From positions 1 to 40,843 of the forward strand of contig JAYSLY010000043.1 of NCBI GenBank assembly GCA_043725085.1: 40,843 bases of DNA, in the 5' to 3' direction. A program made the position numbers and the translations under genes. The DNA comes from UBA9630 sp043725085 (GTDB lineage: Bacteria; Patescibacteriota; Minisyncoccia; Moranbacterales; UBA2206). Positions 17,045-24,093 of the stretch are shown here, piece by piece; the first letter of the stretch is position 1; the number at the start of each line of letters is the position of its first letter. Under the pieces are notes generated by a model. The model ran no database searches, was not told the DNA's origin, and was given only the letters and a program-made list of their open reading frames with translations.

Positions 17045-17073
17045 ATCCTAGCACGAGCCGAAGATTATTTCAA
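17045..17073 (-). promoter_or_regulatory. Extended -10 promoter of the sigma-factor operon; leaderless start
   Basis: TTGAAA (minus strand, 17068-17073), a 17-base spacer ending TGC, and TAGGAT (17045-17050). Six bases separate the -10 from the ATG, so the expected +1 is the A of ATG at 17038. This looks like a housekeeping promoter; a separate ECF-type promoter was not identified. Confidence 0.65.
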
Positions 17074-17095
17074 AAAAGTGAGTTTTAGGGGAAAT

Positions 17096-17142
17096 AAAAA
17101 CAACCAGTGACTTTGCCCTCCTTTCAATGAGGTCACTGGTTG
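17096..17142 (-). terminator. Terminator of the pyrF operon
   Basis: A perfect 11-bp stem (17101-17111 CAACCAGTGAC with 17132-17142) has a 20-base loop and is followed on the minus strand by TTTTTATTT. It lies about 50 bases after the pyrF stop and just before the sigma-factor promoter. Confidence 0.85.
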
Positions 17143-17192
17143 TACTTGTTAGTGCTTTTTATGGCATTAATATTATGTCAAGGCGGTTGTTT

Positions 17193-18095
17193 TTACATCT
17201 CCATCATCGCCAGTTTGATTTCTTCTTTCATCTTTTTCGCTTCCTTGCCAGCAGCCTCTGCATAGTCCTCTTCTGAACTGGCAAAAATGATTGCTGAAGA
17301 AGAATTGATGGCGATTGAACCAGCGGTTGTATAAGCAGCTCTGACTGTTTCCTTGATAAAACCTTCCTGCGTTCCGACACCTGGTATTAAATACCACATA
17401 GAATTACCGGTAATCTCGCGGCAACGAGTCAAATGCTCGGAATACACAATTCCAGAACCTTTGGGATTTTCATAGGCAGCTGCCATCACCAGACCGGCAT
17501 TATCAAGAATACCCAGGCGCGTAGCCCAGACCATCGTCCTTTCGGCAATGAACTCCCAATAGCGCCTCCCGTCCTCAATGACAACATCCTGAACTTCCCG
17601 TGCAGAAGGATTGCTGGTATAACACAACCCAACAATCGCTCTCCCCAGAAAAGCAGGATCGGCAAGATATTGCATGCAATCCTTGCCCATATAGGGCGAA
17701 AAATTCATACCATCCACTCCGTCGATTTCGAAATGAGCGATACGATAGCGCTCTTGCGTCCGTCCGATATCGCCCCGTTTACAATCTAGAAAAACGGGAA
17801 TACTGGGATAGAACTCATGAATATAGCTAACCACGGTCTGAAGAATTTTTCTGCCGTCCGGAAAAGCTTCGTAATGCGCCACCTGTGGTTTAAACAAGGA
17901 CGTATACGGTGCAGTGGCATCAACGATATCAATCAGCCATTGCGCGACCACCTTCCACTTTTTGAAAGTCCAGAATTTACGCTTAAGACACGCGGGCAAT
18001 TTTTCCGGCAACGGATCGAGCCCGACACACACTAGAGAGGCTATTTTTTCCTGCCGTTCTGCCAATTTTTGTCTAAAACCTTTTTCGTTCTTCAT
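17193..18095 (-). CDS. pyrF: Orotidine 5'-phosphate decarboxylase
   Basis: PyrF decarboxylates OMP to UMP, the last step of pyrimidine synthesis. The catalytic signature DCKRGDIGRT lies at 104-113 (D104, K106, D109). The phosphate-binding part near the C-terminus (YLIPGVGTQ) and the LCVGLDP start are also present. At 300 residues it belongs to the longer PyrF subfamily with extra insertions. The ATG has the strong site AAAGGAG seven bases upstream, and it overlaps the stop of a 46-residue gene as TAATG. No other pyr gene is in the window. Such small genomes often keep partial nucleotide pathways and scavenge the rest (general knowledge). Confidence 0.95.
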   Translation of the reverse strand: MKNEKGFRQKLAERQEKIASLVCVGLDPLPEKLPACLKRKFWTFKKWKVVAQWLIDIVDATAPYTSLFKPQVAHYEAFPDGRKILQTVVSYIHEFYPSIPVFLDCKRGDIGRTQERYRIAHFEIDGVDGMNFSPYMGKDCMQYLADPAFLGRAIVGLCYTSNPSAREVQDVVIEDGRRYWEFIAERTMVWATRLGILDNAGLVMAAAYENPKGSGIVYSEHLTRCREITGNSMWYLIPGVGTQEGFIKETVRAAYTTAGSIAINSSSAIIFASSEEDYAEAAGKEAKKMKEEIKLAMMEM

Positions 18096-18235
18096 TAGCT
18101 TTCTCCTTTCGCTTTAATGCTTTTCTTTTTTACTCCATCAGCGGAGTAGGTGCTTTGTTCACATTTGTGGCACTTCTTATTTCGCTCAGGATCGCCTTGC
18201 TTCACTCGACACTTCTTGCCAATCAAGTTGCACAT
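18095..18235 (-). CDS. 46-residue Cys-rich protein coupled to pyrF
   Basis: The open frame starts with MCNLIGKKC and continues to KKCHKCEQSTYS, with cysteines at 2, 9, 22 and 25, a plausible single-zinc site, then a Lys-rich tail. A Shine-Dalgarno-like GGGAG lies nine bases upstream of the ATG at 18233-18235. Its TAA overlaps the pyrF ATG (TAATG), a typical translational-coupling junction, so ribosomes finishing here could restart on pyrF. It is too short for usual gene callers. I do not recognise the family. The cysteines, the ribosome site and the coupling together support a real gene. Role in pyrimidine control or in nucleic-acid binding is open. Confidence 0.6.
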   Translation of the reverse strand: MCNLIGKKCRVKQGDPERNKKCHKCEQSTYSADGVKKKSIKAKGES

Positions 18236-18421
18236 GAATCTCATCTCCCTTACTGTTTAGGTTTTGCCAAATTTTAACACCATATATTACTATAACCGAT
18301 TAAAAAACCGGATTATTGTTAACGAACTACCAAAAAAATCCCCAAAAGGATAATTTTATCTAAAAACTAACTAACCCCAAAATAGCGAAAAATTGAGCAT
18401 TAGTCAAATAAACAAGTTAAT

Positions 18422-18450
18422 TTTACCCTATTGGCGTTTAGTGCTATCAT
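18422..18450 (+). promoter_or_regulatory. Possible extended -10 promoter of rmuC
   Basis: TTTACC (18422-18427), 17 bases ending TGC, TATCAT (18445-18450). The predicted start near 18457 gives a 22-base leader. The rest of the 18236-18478 gap holds nothing else I can support. Confidence 0.4.
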
Positions 18451-18478
18451 AGGAATATAACCATTTTGAAAAATCACC

Positions 18479-19774
18479 ATGCTTACAATTCTAGTTGTCA
18501 TTTCTCTTGTTTTTAATCTTGCCATTTTAGCTTTCCTCTTTTCGAGAAAATCCGGTGACAATTCACAACTGATCAAAGAAGGCAATGAAAGAATCAGCCG
18601 GGCGCTGCGCGAAGAAATGCTTGCCAATCGCAATGAATCATCCCTTGCCACCAAAGAAACACGAGGAGAAATCGCCGGATCGATCAAAAATTTCGGTGAC
18701 TCCGTCGACAAGCGTATCTTCACTCTAGCCGATATGCAAAACAAAAATTTCGCCGTTTTTTCTGACAAGCTTGGCGAAGTGATTGAAAAAAATGACAAAA
18801 AAATGGAATATGTGCGTGAAACAATTGAGAAGCGTTTGGAGAATATTCAAAAAGACAACAGTGAAAAATTGGAAAAGATGCGAGAAACTGTGGATGAAAA
18901 ACTGCATGCCACTTTGGAAAAACGCCTAGGTGAATCTTTCAAACTCGTCAGCGAACGACTCGAGCTGGTGCATAAAGGTTTGGGTGAAATGCAAACGCTT
19001 GCCAGTGGCGTGGGGGATCTCAAAAAAGTTTTGCAAAATGTCAAAACGCGCGGGACTTGGGGTGAAGTCCAACTTGGCTCTTTGCTTGATCAAATTATGA
19101 CGATTGAGCAATATGAAAAAAATGTCGCTACCAAAAAAGGCTCCAACGACCGCGTTGAGTTTGCCATCAAGATTCCCGCCAAAGATGACAAAATCAAAAA
19201 TCTCTGGCTGCCGATTGATGCTAAATTCCCTATGGAAGATTTTCAAAATCTCATTGACGCGGAAGAAAAATGCGATCTGGCACTCATGGCCACTCTCGGA
19301 AAAGCTCTGGAAAATAGGATTAAATCCGAAGCCAAAGACATCAAAGAAAAATATTTAGATCCGCCCTACACCACTGATTTTGGCATTCTCTTTTTGCCAA
19401 TCGAAGGACTCTATGCCGAAGTTTTGCGCCGTCCGGGGCTGGCTGACACGCTGCAACGGGATTATAAGGTAATCATCACCGGCCCAACCACGATTGCCGC
19501 GATTCTCAACAGTCTCCAAATGGGATTTCGCACATTGGCGATTGAAAAAAGATCCAGTGATGTTTGGGCCACTCTTGGTGCCATTAAAACCGAGTTTTCC
19601 ACTTTCGGAGATCTTCTCGACAAGACACACAAAAAACTGCAAGAAGCATCCAACACAATTGAAACCGCATCAAGAAAAAGCCGCACAATCGAGCGAAAGC
19701 TAAACAAAGTGGAAGAATTGCCCATGCCGGAAATCATCAAAGAATTGCCGCTGGGGATTGAGGTGGAGGAATAA
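18479..19774 (+). CDS. rmuC: DNA recombination protein RmuC
   Basis: RmuC is a membrane-tethered predicted nuclease that limits rearrangements at inverted repeats. The 431-residue product shows an N-terminal helix (about 3-21), a long charged coiled coil (about 30-190) and the conserved RmuC core (about 190-400). The core contains TRGTWGEVQLG, the restriction-endonuclease-like VEFAI (E227) and PIDAKFP (D247, K249), and FLPIEGLYAE and GPTTIAAILN further on. Length and order match the family. It is the first gene of a short plus-strand segment and is followed by a REP-like repeat rather than a classic terminator. Cells with many inverted repeats, as in this window, would be natural users of it (inference). 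Confidence 0.93.
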   Translation: MLTILVVISLVFNLAILAFLFSRKSGDNSQLIKEGNERISRALREEMLANRNESSLATKETRGEIAGSIKNFGDSVDKRIFTLADMQNKNFAVFSDKLGEVIEKNDKKMEYVRETIEKRLENIQKDNSEKLEKMRETVDEKLHATLEKRLGESFKLVSERLELVHKGLGEMQTLASGVGDLKKVLQNVKTRGTWGEVQLGSLLDQIMTIEQYEKNVATKKGSNDRVEFAIKIPAKDDKIKNLWLPIDAKFPMEDFQNLIDAEEKCDLALMATLGKALENRIKSEAKDIKEKYLDPPYTTDFGILFLPIEGLYAEVLRRPGLADTLQRDYKVIITGPTTIAAILNSLQMGFRTLAIEKRSSDVWATLGAIKTEFSTFGDLLDKTHKKLQEASNTIETASRKSRTIERKLNKVEELPMPEIIKELPLGIEVEE

Positions 19775-19834
19775 AAATTTTTTTAAAAATAAATAGCTCA
19801 CACTATCTACTAAGAAAGGCTTTTATTTATATCC

Positions 19835-19945
19835 CCTTCTCCATTAGGGAGAAGGTGGCTGAAAGCCGGATGAGGGAAAGGGCTTTTGAAAAATATAAGG
19901 TGTTGTTTTTATTTGAGCTACTTTTAATTTAACACCTATCCCTCA
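19835..19945. repeat. REP-like palindromic repeat, two inverted units
   Basis: A perfect 8-bp hairpin (19835-19842 CCTTCTCC with 19848-19855) is followed by GTGGCTGAAAGCCGGATGAGGGA. A second arm, AACACCT then TCCCTCA (up to 19945), is the inverted match of TGAGGGA (19871-19877) and AGGTGTT. The CTTCTCC...GGAGAAGG...GATGAGGG wording is like the REP-type intergenic repeats seen in many bacteria. It lies between rmuC and the small membrane-protein gene and could act as a transcript end or mRNA stabiliser. Confidence 0.65.
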
Positions 19946-19999
19946 CCTGTCTCGAAGGAAGAAGAGGCATTTTAATTAAAATACTAACAAACAAAATCC

Positions 20000-20200
20000 A
20001 TGGACCCCCAACTTGAACAAAGACTCACCGAGCAAGATAAAAAGCTCGAACAAATTTACAATTCAGCTGAGAAAATGCGCAAATATTTTCTTTGGACGAT
20101 GATCATCACAATCGTCACCATTGTCCTGCCAATCATCATTCTCATTTTCGCCATTCCTTGGTTTTTGAGCGTAATGACTAGCGCGTATAATATTCAATAG
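20000..20200 (+). CDS. Small single-pass membrane protein
   Basis: The 66-residue product has a charged, coiled-coil-like start (DPQLEQRLTEQDKKLEQIY, about 2-28) and one or two tightly packed hydrophobic helices (about 29-60). I recall similar short proteins from CPR genomes but no function is known. The ATG follows the REP-like repeat, and there is no Shine-Dalgarno. It ends just before the converging GNAT gene. Confidence 0.65.
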   Translation: MDPQLEQRLTEQDKKLEQIYNSAEKMRKYFLWTMIITIVTIVLPIIILIFAIPWFLSVMTSAYNIQ

Positions 20201-20230
20201 AGAAAACAGGACTTTTTTGACTTCGACAGA

Positions 20231-20719
20231 CTATTTCAACTTGGAAATCATAAATTCATACCCTTCCTTCTGAAAGCCTAATCTTCGATATAATCGCCTT
20301 GCTTTCTCGTTTTTCCGTCCCACTTCCAAAGAAACCGCCACTGAATTTTTGGCGGCATTTTTTTTAAAATATTCAATAAAAGCTGTAGCAATACCTTTTT
20401 CGCGCCAAGACACATCCACAAAAATCTCATCTATGGCAGTATAATTTCCGCCCGCACTAATGCTCCAATAATTGGACGAAATGGCGTAGCCGATAATCTT
20501 TTTCTCTAGCATAAAGACGTAGATTACGCCTCTTTGTGGAGACTTGGCAAATTCATTAATAGTTTTGCTAATAAATTTCTTTGGCAACTTCTCGCCTCTT
20601 TCTTCCTGAGAAAAAAGCTGGATCAATTCCTCCAAGCACTTACGATCTTCACTTTTATATTTTCGAAAGATTATTTTCATTAAATTACTCATCGCGATTT
20701 TATTAGCAGCGTCAGACAT
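20231..20719 (-). CDS. GNAT-family N-acetyltransferase
   Basis: GNAT enzymes move an acetyl group from acetyl-CoA to an amine, often on a protein N-terminus, antibiotic or small metabolite. The 162-residue product has the fold's hallmarks: KKIIGYAISS (strand 3), AIDEIFVDVSWREKGIATAFIEYF (motif A with the R-x-x-G-x-A CoA loop) and SLEVGRKNEKARRLYRRLGF (motif B). The substrate cannot be read from the sequence. An internal ATG at 20678-20680 (MKIIFRKY) may be the true start, since the first 13 residues are not typical. It is the next minus-strand gene after dnaK, beyond two hairpins. Confidence 0.85.
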   Translation of the reverse strand: MSDAANKIAMSNLMKIIFRKYKSEDRKCLEELIQLFSQEERGEKLPKKFISKTINEFAKSPQRGVIYVFMLEKKIIGYAISSNYWSISAGGNYTAIDEIFVDVSWREKGIATAFIEYFKKNAAKNSVAVSLEVGRKNEKARRLYRRLGFQKEGYEFMISKLK

Positions 20720-20768
20720 ATAATTTCATAATTTCACTTAAAAAAATTACATACCTTTGTTCTTCCTA

Positions 20769-20810
20769 AAATCCACCTCATCCCAGCCGTGGCGAATGAG
20801 GTGGATTTTG
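20769..20810. terminator. Long hairpin downstream of dnaK
   Basis: A perfect 14-bp stem (20769-20782 with 20797-20810, AAAATCCACCTCAT/ATGAGGTGGATTTT) has a 14-base loop. The A and T ends give it weak terminator character in both directions. It may back up the dnaK terminator or be a mobile palindrome. Confidence 0.5.
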
Positions 20811-20829
20811 GATTCATATCTTTCTTTCT

Positions 20830-20857
20830 AAAAGAGCCCGGACTTTAGTCGGGGCTC
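20830..20857 (-). terminator. Terminator of dnaK
   Basis: A 10-bp stem with one mismatch (20834-20843 with 20848-20857, GAGCCCGGAC/GTCGGGGCTC) has a tetraloop TTTA and is followed on the minus strand by TTTTAG. It lies ten bases past the dnaK stop. Confidence 0.7.
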
Positions 20858-20867
20858 AAATTAAAAC

Positions 20868-22790
20868 CTATTTTTTCTCTTCCTCTTTCGGCTCATCCTT
20901 CGTCTGGGCATCTTTCACATCGCCTGCCGGGCTTCCTTCGCCCGCAGTAGCTTCAGCGGAGGCGGGAGCTTCCTTGGCCTGCGCATCGGCTGCAGCCTTA
21001 TAAAGCTTCTCCCCGATTTTTTGCGCTTCCTGCGAAAGTTCCTCGGTGGCTTTTTTGATTGCTTCGCTGTCGTCTCCGTCTTTGACCTTTTTCAAAGCTT
21101 CGATTTTTTCTTCCACCGGTTTTTTCTCCTCGGCTGTGATTTTGTCACCGGCGTCGCGCAATGCTTTTTCAGTTGTGTAGACAAGCGTGTCCGCCATATT
21201 TTTTGCTTCAATCGCTTCTTTCTTTTTCTTGTCTTCCTCGGCGTGAACTTCCGCGTCTTTTTTCATCTTCTCAATTTCTTCTTTGGAGAGTCCACTAGAT
21301 GCTTCAATACGAATGGATTGTTCCTTGTTTGTCGCTTTATCTTTCGCTTTGACACTTAGAATTCCGTTGGCATCAATATCAAAAGTCACTTCGACTTGCG
21401 GAATGCCGCGTGGAGAAGGTGGAATGCCGTCAAGAATAAATCTGCCCAGAGTTTTATTATCCGCGGCCATTTCTCTTTCGCCTTGAAGAACATGGATTTC
21501 CACAGATGGTTGATTATCCGCGGCCGTTGAAAAAACTTGCGATTTGGATGTTGGAATGGTTGTGTTTCGATCAATGAGAGGTGTCCTCACGCCACCCATT
21601 GTTTCAATTCCAAAGGTCAGCGGTGTCACATCTAAAAGAAGCACGTCCTTCACATCACCCTGCAAAACTCCGCCTTGAATCGCTGCGCCAAGCGCAACTA
21701 CTTCATCAGGATTCACTGTGATATTTGGTTTTTTGCCAAAGAATTTTTCCACGGTCGCAAGAACTAGTGGCATCCTCGTCATTCCTCCCACCAAGACCAC
21801 TTCGTTGATGTCAGACACGGAAAGTTTTGCATCAGCGAGAGCTTTTTTGGTTGGCTCAAGTGTTTTAGCCACAAGGTCACCGACCAATTCTTCCAATTTG
21901 GAACGAGTAATTTTCATCACAAGATGTTTTGGACCATTCGCATCGGTGGTGATAAATGGTTGATTAATTTCGGATTCCATTGCCGTTGAAAGTTCAATTT
22001 TGGCTTTTTCCGCCGCTTCTTTGATTCTCTGCAAAGCTAATGAATCCTTGGAAAGATCAATCGCTTCTTGTTTTTTGAATTCGGAAATTATCCAATTGAT
22101 AATGATTTGATCAAAGTCGTCTCCTCCGAGGTGCGTGTCACCATTGGTTGATTTCACTTCGACTGTGTCTTCAGATACTTCCAAAATAGAAATATCAAAA
22201 GTTCCTCCGCCAAGGTCATAGACCGCGATTTTCTCGTCTTTCTTTTTATTAAAACCATAGGCCAAAGCGGCCGCCGTTGGTTCATTGATGATTCTTTTGA
22301 CATTAAGGCCGGCAATTTCACCCGCTTCTTTGGTGGCTTTTCTTTGTGCGTCATCGAAATAGGCAGGAACGGTAATGACGGCTTCCGTGATTTTCTCGCC
22401 CAACTTTTCTTCCGCGTCCGCTTTTAGTTTTGCCAAAATCATTGCCGAAATTTCTTGCGGAGTATATTCCTTGCCGCCCATCTCCACTTTCACTCCGCCA
22501 TTGGCTTTAATGATTTTATACGGAAGCAACTTCAAATCGCGTTGCACTTCCTCATCCTCAAATTTTCGTCCAATGAGACGTTTGATGGAATACAAAGTAT
22601 TTCCTGGATTGGTCACAGCTTGACGCTTAGCGAGAAGACCAACCAATCTTTCATTGGATTTGGAAATCGCCACCATTGACGGTGTTGTGCGGTTTCCCTC
22701 TTTGTTTTCGATAATACTGGGCGAACCACCTTCCACAACTGCCATCGCAGAATTGGTTGTCCCCAAATCGATTCCTAATATCTTACTCAT
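20868..22790 (-). CDS. dnaK: Chaperone protein DnaK (Hsp70)
   Basis: DnaK folds and protects proteins in an ATP cycle driven by DnaJ and GrpE. The 640-residue product begins IGIDLGTTNS, the phosphate-1 loop. YDLGGGTFDIS, VVLVGGMTRMP and the linker VLLLDVTPL are in place, followed by the beta-sandwich peptide-binding domain and the helical lid. The last 35 residues are a low-complexity acidic/Ala tail. Within it, the palindromic element at 20941-20966 encodes PASAEATAG. There is no CIRCE operator in front of it, unlike dnaJ and hrcA-grpE, and no clear Shine-Dalgarno. It is cut off from grpE by an oppositely oriented 85-residue gene. Confidence 0.98.
   Translation of the reverse strand: MSKILGIDLGTTNSAMAVVEGGSPSIIENKEGNRTTPSMVAISKSNERLVGLLAKRQAVTNPGNTLYSIKRLIGRKFEDEEVQRDLKLLPYKIIKANGGVKVEMGGKEYTPQEISAMILAKLKADAEEKLGEKITEAVITVPAYFDDAQRKATKEAGEIAGLNVKRIINEPTAAALAYGFNKKKDEKIAVYDLGGGTFDISILEVSEDTVEVKSTNGDTHLGGDDFDQIIINWIISEFKKQEAIDLSKDSLALQRIKEAAEKAKIELSTAMESEINQPFITTDANGPKHLVMKITRSKLEELVGDLVAKTLEPTKKALADAKLSVSDINEVVLVGGMTRMPLVLATVEKFFGKKPNITVNPDEVVALGAAIQGGVLQGDVKDVLLLDVTPLTFGIETMGGVRTPLIDRNTTIPTSKSQVFSTAADNQPSVEIHVLQGEREMAADNKTLGRFILDGIPPSPRGIPQVEVTFDIDANGILSVKAKDKATNKEQSIRIEASSGLSKEEIEKMKKDAEVHAEEDKKKKEAIEAKNMADTLVYTTEKALRDAGDKITAEEKKPVEEKIEALKKVKDGDDSEAIKKATEELSQEAQKIGEKLYKAAADAQAKEAPASAEATAGEGSPAGDVKDAQTKDEPKEEEKK
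20941..20966 (-). repeat. In-frame palindromic repeat in the dnaK tail
   Basis: A 26-base imperfect palindrome (CCCGC ... GCGGG ends) encodes PASAEATAG on the minus strand. It matches the element in grpE (23584-23609) at 19 of 26 positions and is read in the same frame there. Such palindromes, inserted in frame in flexible parts of proteins, recall the repeated palindromic elements known from Rickettsia. Confidence 0.7.
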
Positions 22791-22918
22791 ACTTATTGAT
22801 TAGCAATACTCTGCACCCGTCTAGACTGATACAAAGTTCGCTTTGATTAAATAATTTTATTACTTTTCAAATTTCAACCTTTAATTTAGCTTAAAAATTG
22901 AAGTTTGAGAGCAAAATA

Positions 22919-22945
22919 TTGACTTTTTGGCTAAAATGCTATATT
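22919..22945 (+). promoter_or_regulatory. Promoter of the 85-residue gene
   Basis: TTGACT (22919-22924) precedes either TATATT (22940-22945, 15-base spacer, with TGC before it) or TATTTT (22942-22947, 17-base spacer). The predicted leader is about 33 bases. Confidence 0.6.
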
Positions 22946-22986
22946 TTACCAACACGCACGTTTGAACAACTAACCCAGGAGGCACC

Positions 22987-23244
22987 ATGCTAAAGAAAGC
23001 CAAGGTATCATTTATTGTCGATCCCGTTTCGATTTCAAAAAAGCAAATCCTGAAATCAATGAAGGAGATTGCCGAAATACTTGAAAAACTGCAAAGGGTC
23101 CAGCGTAAACTCAATGAGCTTATCGTTAAGGCGCCATTGGACAGAAATGAAGTTATACTCAGCAGAAAACGGCTCAACCTCATAGAGGCTCTGCTGGAGA
23201 AAACCCTTGATGCTATTCCTCGTGATGAGCAAAAAATCGAATAG
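22987..23244 (+). CDS. 85-residue helical protein of unknown function
   Basis: Apart from a short SFIVDPVSIS start, the product is almost all charged amphipathic helix (KKQILKSMKEIAEILEKLQR, KRLNLIEALLEKTLDAI), suggesting a two- or three-helix bundle or coiled-coil dimer. It has an ideal ribosome site (AGGAGG four bases before the ATG), its own promoter, and a structured terminator right after. So it is a stand-alone gene wedged between dnaK and grpE in the opposite direction. I do not recognise a family. A link to the chaperones is possible only from position. Confidence 0.75.
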   Translation: MLKKAKVSFIVDPVSISKKQILKSMKEIAEILEKLQRVQRKLNELIVKAPLDRNEVILSRKRLNLIEALLEKTLDAIPRDEQKIE

Positions 23245-23262
23245 CGAATTGACTACTTTCCG

Positions 23263-23303
23263 CCCCAGGAATTGCAACAGCTTTTTCTGGGGTGTTGCTT
23301 TTT
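23263..23303 (+). terminator. Structured terminator of the 85-residue gene (pseudoknot-capable)
   Basis: GCAACA (23274-23279) pairs with TGTTGC (23293-23298) directly before TTTTT (23299-23303), a terminator. CCCCAG (23263-23268) can pair with CTGGGG (23287-23292) in an interleaved way, so the RNA could switch between hairpins or form an H-type pseudoknot. Confidence 0.65.
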
Positions 23304-23359
23304 AAAAGAACTTTTTCACCTCTACTTATACCGGATTAACTAAATCTGTGTTACCTCAA

Positions 23360-23394
23360 GGAGGCTCAACCTCCACAATGGAGGTTGAGCCTCC
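23360..23394. repeat. Perfect 15-bp hairpin downstream of grpE
   Basis: GGAGGCTCAACCTCC (23360-23374) and its exact inverted copy (23380-23394) surround a 5-base loop. There is no T-run in either direction, so it is not a classic terminator. It lies in the 185-base gap between converging genes (85-residue gene and grpE) and may end transcripts, protect 3' ends or be a mobile palindrome. Confidence 0.7.
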
Positions 23395-23429
23395 AAGGCC
23401 TATCTGAAACGAATTAAGTTAATTTGGTA

Positions 23430-24086
23430 TTATTCTACGATCACCCTTGCCACTCGGATCACTTTTTCCCCTAATTTATACCCCTTCAGCACAACTCTTG
23501 TAATTTTATTATTATCTTCCGTCTCTTTTGTTTCTTGCTCGCTGTTCACTGATTCCTGTTCACTGTTCACTGTCTCTTGCTTGCCTGCCGAAGCCTCGGC
23601 GTAGGCAGGGCCGCTGGCCACCGCTTCATGCAAATTTGGATCAAATTCATCCCCAACTTTGATATTCATTTCAGTCACTCCATTCTCTTTCAAAACATCT
23701 TCTAATTGTTTTTGAATATACATCACTCCCGTGACCCATGGAACATTTTTTTGTTCTTCAGGAATATGTTCAGTCGCGCTGTGAAAGTTATCAATCACGG
23801 GAATAATTTGGAGCATAAAATCTTCTTTCACATATTCCCCAAGGCTTTTTTGATTTTCCTGCTGCCGTTTCTTGTAGTTTTCAAAATCCGCCAGACATCT
23901 TCGCCAACCGAGCAGATATTCCTCTTCTTTATTCTCCTTTTTTAAAACTTTCTTGAAAATACTCTTTTTGATATCTTTCTTAACTTCGTCTTCTTTAATT
24001 TCTACGATATCTTCTTTCAACTCTTCCCCGCCTGCATCGCTATGCGAAGCATTGCGGGCAGGTTCAATTTTTTTTTCGTCCGTCAT
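23430..24086 (-). CDS. grpE: Nucleotide exchange factor GrpE
   Basis: GrpE releases ADP from DnaK. The 218-residue product has the acidic, variable N-terminus (about 1-50), the long helix (EYLLGWRRCLADFENYKKRQ, then VIPVIDNFHSATEH) and the C-terminal beta domain (GVTEMNIKVGDEFDPNLHEAV ... GYKLGEKVIRVARVIV). Between the beta-domain entry and its end is an unusual insert of about 35 residues: PAYAEASAGK, encoded by a palindromic element, then three QET/S-VNSE-like heptads. A second palindrome encodes PARNASHSDAGG near the N-terminus. It follows hrcA by seven bases, so both share the CIRCE-controlled promoter. Confidence 0.95.
   Translation of the reverse strand: MTDEKKIEPARNASHSDAGGEELKEDIVEIKEDEVKKDIKKSIFKKVLKKENKEEEYLLGWRRCLADFENYKKRQQENQKSLGEYVKEDFMLQIIPVIDNFHSATEHIPEEQKNVPWVTGVMYIQKQLEDVLKENGVTEMNIKVGDEFDPNLHEAVASGPAYAEASAGKQETVNSEQESVNSEQETKETEDNNKITRVVLKGYKLGEKVIRVARVIVE
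23517..23579 (-). repeat. Three 21-base tandem repeats in grpE
   Basis: Three consecutive 21-base units encode QETVNSE, QESVNSE and QETKETE. The first two are nearly identical; the third has drifted. They directly follow the palindromic element in reading order and lie in the insert that splits the normal GrpE beta domain. Confidence 0.7.
23584..23609 (-). repeat. In-frame palindromic repeat in grpE, same family as in dnaK
   Basis: CCTGCCGAAGCCTCGGCGTA followed by GGCAGG is a 26-base palindrome with an inner GCCGA/TCGGC stem. Read on the minus strand it encodes PAYAEASAG. Confidence 0.75.
24031..24062 (-). repeat. In-frame palindromic repeat in grpE, second type
   Basis: CCTGC ... GCAGG ends with nested CGC/GCG and ATGC/GCAT stems around GAA. 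On the minus strand it encodes part of PARNASHSDAGG in the disordered N-terminal region of GrpE. The sequence differs from the other two palindromes, so it is a separate family. Confidence 0.65.
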
Positions 24087-24093
24087 GTTTTTT

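Noticed and set aside
18132..18150. TACTCC/GGAGTA palindrome in the 46-residue gene as a terminator or inserted repeat
   Set aside because: The stem is only six bases and there is no T-run on the minus strand; too weak to call.
22796..22812. TTAGCAATACTC upstream of dnaK as a CIRCE half-site
   Set aside because: It lacks the inverted GAGTGCTAA partner at the right distance; spacing and sequence do not fit the operator.
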